DNA of 64,000 nt from Chamaea fasciata. Its lineage: Eukaryota > Chordata > Aves > Passeriformes > Sylviidae. Positions 1-10,800 of this stretch are shown here, in pieces. Both the position numbers and the translations under genes were made by a program. The notes beneath the pieces are model-generated. The model made no database searches. It was not told where the DNA came from and worked only from the letters and a program-made list of their open reading frames with translations. Location: NCBI GenBank assembly GCA_029207755.1, contig JARCOQ010000006.1, positions 4,380,846 through 4,444,845 of the forward strand, in the 5' to 3' direction. Each line of letters begins with the position of its first letter. Position 1 is the stretch's first letter.

Positions 1-2170
1 TGGAAGAATCATTGTATCAACTAATATTTTTAAATCTAAAAAACCCCAATTTATTCTGGCCATTCCCTGGTAGCTGTTAGAAGTCCTCACCATTCCTTAC
101 AGACCTATTAATCAATGCTACTGAGAGTCTGAGCTTCTATGAACTTTCCTGCAAGGTCCAGTAGAAGTAGCAAACAAGCCAAGATCCTGATCCTTCACCA
201 ATACAAACTAGAAGTTTACAAATAGTAAAGTTACTTACATCTGCAAGTACTTTTAAGACCAGGGCTTAAGCCAGAAACAATTAATGGACAGAATGCTTGC
301 AGGGCTGCACATTCCAAGCAACTTATGAAACTGTTGGATAGCCTGACAAAAGCATAAGCTACCCATTGTCAAACATCCCATGCCAAACAGACTGGGAGAT
401 GCACCAACACAAAGTCAATGTTGTCAGTTTAAAACACACACCTCTCTATTCCTGCAATCCTGCAATGCAGAGCAATAAATGCACCAGTGACCCAAGGGCT
501 GTGGGGCAAAGAACAACACTGCAACCACCAGGTTTGAGTGTCAGAGACGCTTTTCCTACAGGAAAAATGACAAATATGGATGAGCCTTTTGGTCATCCAT
601 GTTTGTGTTTTGGTGCTGTAAAGAACAAATTAACACTTCTTAAGGCATTGCCATTTCTACTTGGCACTCGTTACCAAAGTGGTTGCCATGTTTGGTTTTC
701 TGCCAAAGGAGACTGCTTCATATCCACTCAAGAAATTGCAGGAGGAGACATTTCATGCCCCCTATTTTACATTTTTTTGTAGGCAAGCTGAATTTTTTAG
801 CAACAATATTAGATTGGAAATCTGGTCTTAGAAGTACAAGGGGTTCATCCACCTGTAGGAGTTTACAGGTTCACAGTCAGCTGGTCAGATTTGCCTCAAA
901 CACAGGAATTCTCACTCAGACAGCCTTCCCAAGGTTTCTGTAGGAATTTATCTTGGTATGTTCATTCTTACTGCTCTGATAACTTCAAACCCTTTCCAGA
1001 ACTGTCATTTCTGCATCTCCCTCCTTTATAACTTTTTCTAAAAAACTCCTTATTTTCTGGACCTTTTAGCATGAAGTTGTCATGCTTTGTGGAAAAGTTT
1101 ATAGAAAGCTGAGAGATTTTAAAACAAAAAAAAAAAATTACAAACAGGAAGCAGTATTTAACCTACCACTAAGCTGACCCAGTACTGACTCCTCAGTAAT
1201 GGAATATTGGCAAGGGGTATCTATTAATCAGCATTCCTGCAACAGCAAGATGGTTCTAGAATACTGCAGCAGGAAGGGACAGAAATGTGTTATGCCTAAA
1301 AGATAAATAGCAAGTTAATTCTGCTTTTGTCTAAAGCATGAAAGAAATACGGCAGAGGCTTCAGCTCTACATTTCCTGTAGAGATACAACCAAAAATAAG
1401 CAGAAGAGATGTATAATTATTCAGATCTTAATTTATTTCATAAGCTGTGACACACTAACCCTTAGAGCAGAGGAAAAGTGGAAAATTGCTTCTCGCAGTA
1501 AGAAACATACCAGTTCAATGCAAGTAACTTCCAAGTGCACAGCCAGACCGAGCACATGCATCGGCAGGCGACCGTGATGCACTCAGGAGCTACTGCACCT
1601 GTCATGATGAATTTAGACACGGCACGAGGCTGGTTCAGTCCCACTACTGACCTGTATCTTGTCAGCATCAAGACTCCAGAAAATGGTCTTAGCAGACAGG
1701 CCTTCCCTGTAGGAGGGGAAACACTTCTCCAGCGCCTCAATTCATTTGGGATAGCAGTATCCAATTTACACTGGTCACTTGGGGATAAAAGCTAACAAAT
1801 TAAATAAGCACATGCCAGGTGTTCTCACTCTCTGCTGCTCCCAGAGGCACAGCACAGAGCTCGCACAGAGCCTACACTTGGCAGATGGACGCGAACTTCA
1901 TACCTAGACTGAAGTGACAGATGTGACCCAAGTAAAGAGGGGGCATCCAAGGTTAAAGTAGGTAGTAACACCACAGAAAATGCTGCACAATGAATTTGTA
2001 CTCTATGTCTCAACTCTAGAAAAAGTCTTGCCTCATCCTTTAACATATTTATATCATCACTGGAAACATGCTGGGAAATGACTCCTGATGCTCCCAACTC
2101 AACACCAAAGCCACAGCTCAACACAAGCGGGCAATACAGCTCTTTCATTCTTCCCTTTCCAAAGGAAAGC
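1..2170. other. AT-rich flank, no defensible gene
   Basis: Open frames here are short, with no recognisable domain. The stretch is AT-rich with A- and T-runs, for example around 1125-1138. If the CpG island to the right is the promoter of a minus-strand gene, this would be its first intron; that is inference. I saw no clear retroposon end in it. Confidence 0.4.
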
Positions 2171-2195
2171 AACTACACCTTTTTTCTGCCCCCAG

Positions 2196-2253
2196 GAGAG
2201 CCTTTCCCCACGGGCGGACTCACACCGGTGCTTTTGCTCCATCCCACCTGCAG
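2196..2253 (+). other. 58-bp segment flanked by splice-site matches
   Basis: A pyrimidine tract followed by CAG ends at 2195, and a strong donor match (CAG|GTAAGC) follows 2253. This gives a 58-bp plus-strand segment that could be a small exon just before the CpG island. No reading frame in it is recognisable, and paired splice-like motifs arise by chance, so this is only a candidate. Confidence 0.2.
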
Positions 2254-2960
2254 GTAAGCAAAGCGGCACCGAACTGAAGGCGTCAGCCCGTGGAACAGAA
2301 GACACGAGGCGTCTTCCCGCCGTTTCCCCCAGAGCCGCGGGAATCTCACCTTCCCCAGGGAACCCGGGCGGCCGCTCCGGGGGCCGCCAGCCCCGCGGCT
2401 TTCCCCGCCCGGCGCCGGGGCTCCGCGGGGGCCGGCCCGGCGCTTCCCGAGGCTCCCGCGACTCACCCGAGGAGTTTCCCGGCGCCCTCCGGCAGCGCCG
2501 CGGCGGGAAGAGGGCCGGGAGACGCGGGGGAGCCCTTCCCGCGCCGCGCCGCCGCCGGGAGGGGGGCTGGCCACCGCCGGCACTGGGCGCTCACCTCCGC
2601 CGCAGCGCGGCTCAGCTCCGCGGGCAGCCGCCGCCGCCGCCGCGCCGGCCGCTCATCCCCGCTGCGGTCAGCGCGCCCCGCGCCCGCCCCTTCCTTCACC
2701 TGCCGGGGCCGGCCCGGCCGCCGCGCCCGCCTCCCGCTCCCGCCCCGCCGGCGCCGCCCGTGGGAGCCGCCGCCGGGAGCGGAGCGCCGCCCCTCCCGGG
2801 CTGCCGGGCCCCGCGGGGTCCGCCCCGGCCCGGCCGGCGCTCGGCTCTGCCAGGGCGGCGTGTGCCCAAAGCCGCCGGCGGCCGCTGCCTCGGGGCCGTC
2901 TGTACCGGGCACGGCACCGCTGAACCCAGATCGTCCGGTCAAACCTGTCACCGAACACCG
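2200..2960 (-). promoter_or_regulatory. CpG island, likely promoter of a minus-strand gene leaving the window
   Basis: Base composition jumps from AT-rich to very GC- and CpG-rich between about 2290 and 2950, then falls back. The minus strand carries good donor matches: exon ends at 2595 (GAG|GTGAGC), 2467 (CGG|GTGAGT) and 2350 (AAG|GTGAGA). That is what a CpG-island first exon transcribed leftwards would show. The open frames across it in several phases are GC-driven and lack any known domain, so I call no protein. In mammals the gene head to head with TNIP2 is SH3BP2, from memory, and this island could be its upstream promoter. The island itself is clear; direction and identity are inference. 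Confidence 0.65.
2471..2480 (-). promoter_or_regulatory. NF-kB consensus match in the left CpG island
   Basis: The minus strand reads GGGAAACTCC, a full match to GGGRNWYYCC, about five bases outside a candidate minus-strand splice donor. A single match of this length can occur by chance. Confidence 0.3.
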
Positions 2961-3192
2961 CCGTGTCAGCCGGGCCACGGCGCTGAGTGCCGCGCAGCCT
3001 TCTCCTAAACACCCCAGGGACTGACTCCACCGACTCCAGAAACTGCAGCCCCACAGGACGTGACCTGGGGAGCGGGTTTTATCTGACTGGCAGCAGGGTC
3101 TGACACAGGTGCCTGCCTGGAAGGCACCAGGGCCAAGGAGAAAGGAGGCTGTAGCATAGCTATAAACGGTGACCTTCCTTTACGAATGTCCT

Positions 3193-3450
3193 GTGTCCGT
3201 GGGGAAGCCCACGGAGGCGCTGCCCCAGGTGTTCCGTGTCCATGGGGATGCCCATGAAGGCATTTCCCCAGGTGTCCCGTGTCCATGGGGAAGCCCTCGC
3301 CGGCATTTCCCCAGGTGTCCCGTGTCCATGGGGAAGCCCTCGCCGGCATTTCCCCAGGTGTCCCGTGTCCATGGGGATGCCCATGAAGGCATTTCCCCAC
3401 GTGTGCCGTGTCCATGGGGAAGCCCACGGAGGCGCTGCCCCAGGCCCGGC
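3193..3450. repeat. 43-bp minisatellite, six copies in A-B-C-C-B-A order
   Basis: Units start at 3193, 3236, 3279, 3322, 3365 and 3408, each exactly 43 bp, sharing the core GTGTCCATGGGGAWGCCC and ending in a CCCCAGG-like block. Units 3 and 4 are identical. Units 2 and 5 share one interior variant, and units 1 and 6 share another, so variants are in symmetric order although all units point the same way. The two C units also contain a GGGGAA/TTCCCC inverted repeat. Because 43 is 14 codons plus one base, any reading frame cycles through all three phases across three units, which explains the repetitive open frames on both strands. These are not genes. Confidence 0.95.
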
Positions 3451-4015
3451 TCAGTGCAGGGACACCCAGCTCGCCCGGGCTCCGTGGACTCTGGCGGGAT
3501 CTCCGTGTCTCAGTCCCCGGCTTCTTGCTCCTGGGACACTGCAGAGCTATCCCGGGTCCGAAACCGCCGTGCTGGCTCCAGGCTTGCCACACACAGAGCC
3601 TCGCGTTGCCTCTGCTCTCAGCTCTCATTTCATCCACGTTTTCCCCACATCCATGGTAGGTAGACCCCATTACTCTGCAGCCTACCTGCGCTGCCAAAAG
3701 ATGTCACACGGTTGGAAAGGTATTTTCAAGTTCTCTAAAAGGTGACGTTTAAGATGTATTGAGATGAAGTTTGCTTCATTCTCACATGTTAAATGTTAAT
3801 TTAAGATGTGCTTCTATTTCGTTCAATATTTTGAATTTTATTGGGCTTTTGTTTGTTTTTCTATTTGCCTTTTATTACTTCCCAGATATTTGGAGGGGGG
3901 GGGAGGGAAGGTGTTGTAGAAAAAAAAAAAGAAGGGTTTGGGTTGCTTTGTTTGTTTCTTTGTTTGTTTTTAATTTTGCGTGGGTTTTAGTCATAAAAAT
4001 TAAAACCACTTAGTG
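3451..4015. other. Unique spacer with homopolymer and T-rich stretches
   Basis: No gene is seen. The stretch includes a run of ten G (about 3895-3904), a short A-run near 3921, and a T/G-rich tract leading into the CR1 fragment. Confidence 0.5.
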
Positions 4016-4017
4016 TC

Positions 4018-4252
4018 AGGGGAGGTTTACATTAGATATTAGAAAAAGGCTCTTCACCCAGAGGGTGGTTGGGCAGTGGAAGAGGCTCCCCAGAGGAGTG
4101 GTCACTGCCCCAAGCCTGACAGAGTTCGAGAGGCATTTGGACGCTGCTCTTGGGCACATGGTGTGACCCTTGGGGATGGTCCTCTGCAGGGCCAGGAGCT
4201 GGACTCAATGATTCTTGTGGGTCCCTTCCAACTCAGCTTATTTCGTGATATG
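4018..4252 (+). mobile_element. CR1 LINE 3'-end fragment
   Basis: The segment follows the 3' end typical of avian CR1. It runs from a GGAGGTTTA...GATATTAG block, through a CTTCACCCAGAGGGTGG-like block and GCAGTGGAAGAGGCTCCCCA, to TGGACTCAATGATTCTTGTG and CCTTCCAACTCAG. A degenerate copy of the usual ATTCTATGA tail closes it. It is 5'-truncated, as most CR1 copies are, and carries no coding capacity. Confidence 0.9.
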
Positions 4253-5750
4253 AGCAGAGGTGTGAAAAAAAATCAAAATTACATTTAGAAGTATGCAGAA
4301 GCAAAATAGGAAAAAATATGGAAAACCTATTTTAAAATGTTCAGCAACTTAAAATGTGGGTTTTGTCTTGTAAAAATTATTTGTTTTGTAAAAATTGTTA
4401 CTATTAAATAATTACTGTTCTGAGACATACAAAGTTTTAACTCCATTTACTTTTGTAACAAGAATGTAACTGAAAAGAAAGCACTCAATTAGGCAGTGTC
4501 ACTAAAACATTGATCTGTGTATCGTTCTGAGGCTTGTTTGAATAAAAAGCAGCAGATTTTTTTTAGTGATTACACAGCTTATACTTCAACCTAGTTTTAA
4601 TGCCTTTGACCTTTATGGTGGTACCAGAGTAGTTTCTGTGGTCAGAAAATAAGGTGGTGATACAACATTTCCTGTCAAGGCTATTTATTAATATTTCTCT
4701 TCATCATTCACAGAACTCTGTAGTATGAAGTAGCGAAGAGAATCCCTCTTCTGAACACAGTAGACAGGGGTCTTGGTCTGTGAAATGAAAATCCCTGTGT
4801 TTAAAGTACAACAGAGACTAAAGCTGGCAGTGGGGTTTGGTGATGCCCTTTGGCTGATTTGTAACATAAACACAGTGCTGTTAACACCTACCATTGGATG
4901 TGAAGGAGTCTCTACGGAAACAGAAAGATCATTTCTGAGTATGGAGAAGGCATTGTGCTGGCAGGGCCTAGGGAAAATGAAGTTTCTTAAGTTTTCTCAC
5001 AGTTGCAGCCAACAGCAGCCTCAGGTTTCTGTTGCACAGAGACAGAGAGTGGTGTACAGCCGTGGGCAGGCTGGCTAACACAAGACCACAGCCAGGAAAG
5101 CTGTTTGAATGTAGCTCTTCCACCAATTTTGCTGTGAGTTCTGTGTCAGAACATCCTGACTGTTGGTGGAAATTACAGCATTTATTTTCCTGCCTGACTA
5201 AACCCAGAACTTTCAGTCTCCAGAGAAGGCAGATTAGTGCATTAAGCTGAAGCAGGTGTGGGGAACCTTCCCTTTGTTGGCTGAATATGCCCTGTGATTT
5301 CATTTTATAGGGTACAGCCCGTGATTAAAATTACTGTGTGTGTTATTACTGGATAGCAGAGCGTGTTAGCTGCCAAACGTGTTGGAAAGGCACACTTGGT
5401 CCTCCACAAGGAAAGTATTCCCCACCCCCAAACCAGAGTCTAAGCTCTGATACAAACGGTATTACAGGGTAACAGGCCCTTTTCCATCTCTCTTCTGAGT
5501 TGAATTTTGCTTCTGTACAAGCTAAGCTTTCTGTGTGACCTAATTTGCATGCAGTGATCCAGCTGGGAGGACTTGGAGGCTTGCTCATTCCTCCTGGAAA
5601 AGCTGTGCCCAGTACTTTTTAGGATCACACTTGTGTAGCATCAGGAAATCATAGTTAATCTATGAGCTTGCTCTTTCTCAGTTGTCTCCATAAATTCATT
5701 ACTTGAAAATGAAGCTTTTATCAGTTCACATAGTACATACTCTTGAAATT
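4253..5750. other. Non-coding spacer
   Basis: Only short open frames without domains. AT-rich up to about 4700, then mixed composition. No recognisable element. Confidence 0.5.
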
Positions 5751-5751
5751 A

Positions 5752-5905
5752 TGGAATCATAGAATATTCTGAGTTGGAAGGGACCCAGACAAGAATCATG
5801 GAGTCCAGCTTCTGGTTCTGCACAGGAATACCCGAAAAATCACACCATGTGCTTGAGAGCATTGTTTGAATGCCTCTTGAACTCTGGCAGGCCTTGTGGT
5901 CATTG
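5752..5905 (-). mobile_element. CR1 LINE 3'-end fragment, minus orientation
   Basis: It begins with GGAATCATAGAATATTCTGA, the reverse complement of the CR1 tail, then GTTGGAAGGGACCC and CATGGAGTCCAGCTTCTGG-like blocks. It decays towards 5905. It is short and diverged, with no coding capacity. Confidence 0.85.
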
Positions 5906-8900
5906 AAGCCATCCAATTATTTTGAATTACAATAATCTGCTGTTGTAAGGAAACATGCCAACTAAATTTTTTCAGTAAATATAACCTATAATGCTCTTAT
6001 CAAAGAGAATGATCAGGTTAGTCTGACATGGTCTACGTCTGGGAAAAAAATCTGTTTTATCTCATCTCTACATCTTCATAATCTTTTTTTCTTCAAATTT
6101 GCATATGGCAAATCAGACTGAAGGGACTGTAGTTCTGATGCTGCTTTCACCTCCGTTCTTCTAGAATACGGAATTTGCATGACCCTCATTATGAAAAATA
6201 GGATGTAATTTTTAGCTGAACTAGACTCCAAATGCAACAGACTTATGAAAATACTTATTTGTGAGTTCATTGAGCAGCTCACCTAGAATTCTGAGAAAGA
6301 CACTGTCCCTCAATGCCTTGTGGCTCTGCTTCCTCCTTCCTTGTTCTCTTTTTTTTGTTAACACGCTTGCAAAACCTTGGTTTACTTGTTATAATTGCCT
6401 TCCCATGTCTAATTTAGCTGACACTTGGCAAGAATCATTTCCTGGCCTTGAGACATCGTTTACCTCCGTCTAGCAGTCTTTCTGTTTCTTGCACAATCTC
6501 TGCTTATACCTGATTTCCCCTTTGTGATGGCTCACTACTCAATTTGAGCTCCAGCTGCACCAGGAAAGTTTCTTTCCTTGCTTATTATTCAGTCATGTGG
6601 CACAAGGAGTCAAAAGGAGCCCGGTGTAAGCTGTCTGCACCAAGTCAGGCACCATCCAAAGTGCAAACCCGGGAATAAGAATAGGGTGCTCGGGGATTTT
6701 TGTTTTGGTTATTTGTACTCTGCCAATTGCCCTACAAAAAAAGCACAAAAACTTGCTCAGTCTCAAGGAATGAAAGCGTTTGTGTGACATTTCAGATACT
6801 TGTACTGTGCCTGAACAGCATCCGAGAATGGTATAACTACAGAAATGCAGAGGTGACAGATGAAAAGCCGGTGCTGTGGACAGGAGTCCTGACTGAGGGA
6901 TTCAGGACTGGGTTACCTGTTTAAATATACAACACACCTAAGCCTTTAAATATGCTCAGGCATTTCTCATTCTGTTGTTTACCCCAGAACCGTGCTCACT
7001 TTGGATTTTGCTTGCTGTTCTTTCTTTTATCTGCTCTCCCATGGGAATGCAGAGGGTCTGGCTCCAGAGACATGATCAAGGGGCCCTAATGGGGCCTCTC
7101 AGTAACACATCAATAAATGGCATGCTTCCTCCTTGCTCCAAGAGGTAAAAGGATTCTGATGTTCTCCTCAACAGGCATGCATTAAAATGACAATACGTGT
7201 CGGTACAAAGAGGGCACTTTTCTTTCTTTGTTCACTAGAATTGCCAGAGAAACTTGAAAAACTTTTAAATTTCAAAGATAAAGAGATGTGGAAAAGAGCA
7301 AATGTTTTCATTAGCAATATTCTGTTGTGTTTATAGGACTTTTACCAAAGCTTTGGTAAAAAAACAACCCCCTTCTTGGCCTTTTTGTTGCTGTTTTTTA
7401 ATGCTGACAAATGCTGCAATTAATTTGTTACATAACCAATTCCAGGGCCCAACTCTATCCCTGCAAAGACAGAACAATCCATTATGGATGGAGGAAGCAT
7501 GCCAGAAAAAGCAAGGCTTCGTGAAGGCATTTTGCCTATTTCTGTCACGCTTTCCGCCTGAAGCTTTAAGGAAATAAACTCACCAATATTTCTCCAACAT
7601 ATTTGGCTGACAGCTTGTCCATCTCTCCTTGTCTTCAATATTACAGAGTTGCTGAAGTGCAGGATGAGGGTAAAGTGATCTGTCTGCGGTCGTTACTGTC
7701 GCTGGCATCACAGATTATCCCATTTCTTTTTTGCTGGGCTGCATTTGCAAGCAGATTGTATCACTCCTCTCTACAGCAAACAACACTCTCTCCTGCCTGG
7801 CTCTCAGCGTGCTTGTGTGGAAGCAGCTATAATTTGGGTTTGGCATCTACGCTGCTGAGATCTGTAATGGGAAACTCAGGGATGTCCATTTGGGTAACGT
7901 GTTTTGCAGTCGCATGAAATATCTAGAAAGAATGTGAATATGAAAAAGAGGGTTTCAGAAAAATTCCAAGAAAGTAATCTGTCACCCACCTTGTTCTCAG
8001 AGGAAATAACCACACTATGGATAGCTGGGATTTTCAATCCTCATGATTATATTTATTAAGTGAGGAGAAGGTCATTATTGAGACTAGAAGAATGTATTTT
8101 TTTTTTAACTTGCCTGCCCTTGTTAGCACAAAGTATCAACTTTTCCCACATGACCTCATCTGCTAACCTGTGTTCTGGCAAGCCTGGTGAGAAACATCAG
8201 TTTCCATCATAAATTACAAGGGAATATTTCCTTAAAATCCAAAGTGTAACCAGTTTCACACTAAGCATATAATTAGAATGACAGTAAACACCAAATTTTT
8301 AGTGGCAGTGAAACACGTCTCAAGGTAAAGTGCTGGGTTTTTTTCACTTTTGAAACTGAGCAAACACAGGATAACCTCAGCGGCAGGGGCAGAGAATCCC
8401 AAATAACCCGCTGCTAAACCTCCAGCATACAATTCATGATCTGAGTGCTCTGTGCTGTGATCTCCTCCTACTCCTTCCAGTCTGTTGCAGCAAACTGCAT
8501 GGTAACGGAAATCATCAGAACAATTCCAGTCTGCTGCTAGTGACTAACAACATTTTCATCTTGTCAAAGTGATATAACTTGCAGGGCTGTGAAGTTTCCA
8601 GAAGGAAATTACTAGTCACATAACTACAGCCTTTTTAAGATGGCTCACACCAAAAAGAGAGAAGGGCAAAAAGACATAAAATCCAACATAGCAGTACAGC
8701 TCTTCAGCTGCAGACATGCTTGTGAAGGCAGGAACACCAGCAAGCTCGGTGGCTACAGGTTTCAGTACCACGTAGGAGGATTTAGGTATGAAATCATCAT
8801 TAGAAGAATGTGAAAGCAGACATGTCTCAGGAGCAGGCTTTATTTTGGGCACAGCAAAAGGAGCAGCATCCCAGGGTTGAAGGTCTCAGCAGCACCAAAA

Positions 8901-10734
8901 CACTTCTAGTGGGAGGAAGCGTGGAGCTCTTGCAGAACTCTGCCTGGTGGAAGGAGCTGGAGTTGCTGGTGTGGGTGGCAAGTACTGCTAGGGAAACCAG
9001 GCAGTTTCCAGCTTTGCTCCCTAACAACAGGATACTGAATAACCCTCGTCCTCCCCTTTGACCTTAATGATATCCTCATGCCCTTCCTCGTATCCTTCTT
9101 CATATGTGGGCTATGTTTGCCCTGCTGCTCCCACAGTTACCTTTAAACGCTTGTTAGCATGATGACTTTAACTCTCTTTAACACTGTTTCCAGCATCGTC
9201 CTAGCAGGCATCCTTACTGCAATCCTCCTTTTGAACTGAGCAAACCTGAGCAGATATTTTTCATCCTGCAAGAATGTGGAATCTAACACAGTGTCCTTTA
9301 AAACCCAATGCATATGCAAATACATGCATAATAATGAATTCTAAAAGCTTAAAAGCAAAGTAAAATAGGCCAGAACTGTTGTTTGAAAGCAACTTGCAAG
9401 AAGTATAAAAATTGATAGTAAATCCTTTTCCAAATGCATCAAGTGCAGGAAGCAAACCAGGGAATCAGTGGAGTCAATATGTGATTAAAGTTTAAAGTTA
9501 GCCTCAGAGAAGATAAGATCATAGGAAAGCGGTACAGAAAAGCTGAATAAATATCTTACTTCTCTAAGAGAGTTAGGGAAGTTCCCATGCAAGACTCTTT
9601 CACCTGAACAAGACTGTATTCTCCCTGGAGTTCTAAGGTAATATAGTCAAATTGTGGTGCATAACCTTTGGCTTAAAAGCAACGTTTTTTCTGAGAAGAG
9701 AAAGGCAATAAATGTGATTGCGATTGTTCTCCAATTGTTCCAAAAGTCAGGGTTCTACAGGCATGGCTTCTGGACCAGAATGAATTAATAGAGTGTAGTG
9801 AAACAGTTAGGAGAGGAAATAATGTGTTATGAAGGATTCAGCATAGCTCTTAGAAAGAAGACTTATCCCTCACAAGTAAATCTGCTGGAGTACCCTGAAG
9901 GAGTCACTGGACATGTGAAAAGGGAGATCCAGCACAGATGGCCTGTTCAGCTTTCTAAAACACCTTCAGAGCTGTTACTTTTCAAGACTTTTCAAGGAAC
10001 TGACCACCAATGTCCAAAAGAATGGAAAAAAGATGGGAAAAAAGAAGGCAGGATTTAAACAGAGTTTTCACAGTGAGGAAAGACATTTTCCTTCCTTGAG
10101 GACTGGCATGGCATTAAAGTTGTTCAACATAGTCATAAACAACTTAATAAAAGTACTATAATGCAAAACTTACTGGGAGAAGGGAGATGAAAAAATGTGC
10201 TGATATCCAGTTACTTGGGGTAGTAAAGATAAATGCCGGGTGTGGGGAGAGACTTCATAATACTGAGCAACAGAGCAAGCTGAAATGCAGAGCACATAAT
10301 TGCAAAAATCTTCCTAACAGCAAATAAAATGGGCCCTGAGCTGGTTGTTACCACTGAGGAATGAGAGCTTGGGTTGTAAGAGTTCCAGAACAATGATGGT
10401 TCAATACTCAGCCATAGTAAAACTGCAAACAGAACATTTAGGGACTATCAGCAAGGGAACCAAGAACAAATCTGAGAACAGCCTCATGCCATAGTACAAA
10501 TCCATCAAGCTTCACAGCCTGGAAAACTTTTAGTGCAAGATAACACACTGCAAAAAAGGCATAGGAAAATCCCATGAAATGTGGTGAGTGTGTGGTTAGG
10601 CTGTGTATCTCCTTGCTTCAGGATGCAGTGGATGTTAGGAGTTGAGTCAGGTTTCAAGTGAGCCTGGGAAAACCTGAAGCAGAAAAACCCATCATCAAGT
10701 AAAAAAATCCAACACTTCTCCCTCCAGAACATTC
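5906..10734. other. Non-coding intergenic DNA
   Basis: Open frames on either strand are at most about 100 codons, unsupported by domains or convincing exon boundaries. Composition is that of ordinary AT-rich vertebrate intergenic DNA. I recognise no element in it. Confidence 0.5.
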
Positions 10735-10800
10735 ACCACTTGGAAGGTTTTGGAGAAAACAAGTACTGGACTAGATGGACCTTCCATAGGACCAATAAAA
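10735..10800 (+). mobile_element. Possible LINE (CR1-like) 3'-end remnant
   Basis: The phrase TGGACTAGATGGACCTTCCA resembles the terminal block shared by CR1-type elements. It is too short and diverged to assign with confidence. Confidence 0.35.

Noticed and set aside
2088..3054. Several long overlapping open frames on both strands in the left CpG island
   Set aside because: Open in multiple phases because of GC content. No Met context, domain or consistent splicing supports a protein.
3005..3745. Proteins with 43-residue repeats on both strands
   Set aside because: They are translations of the 43-bp minisatellite, whose length makes every frame cycle through all three phases.
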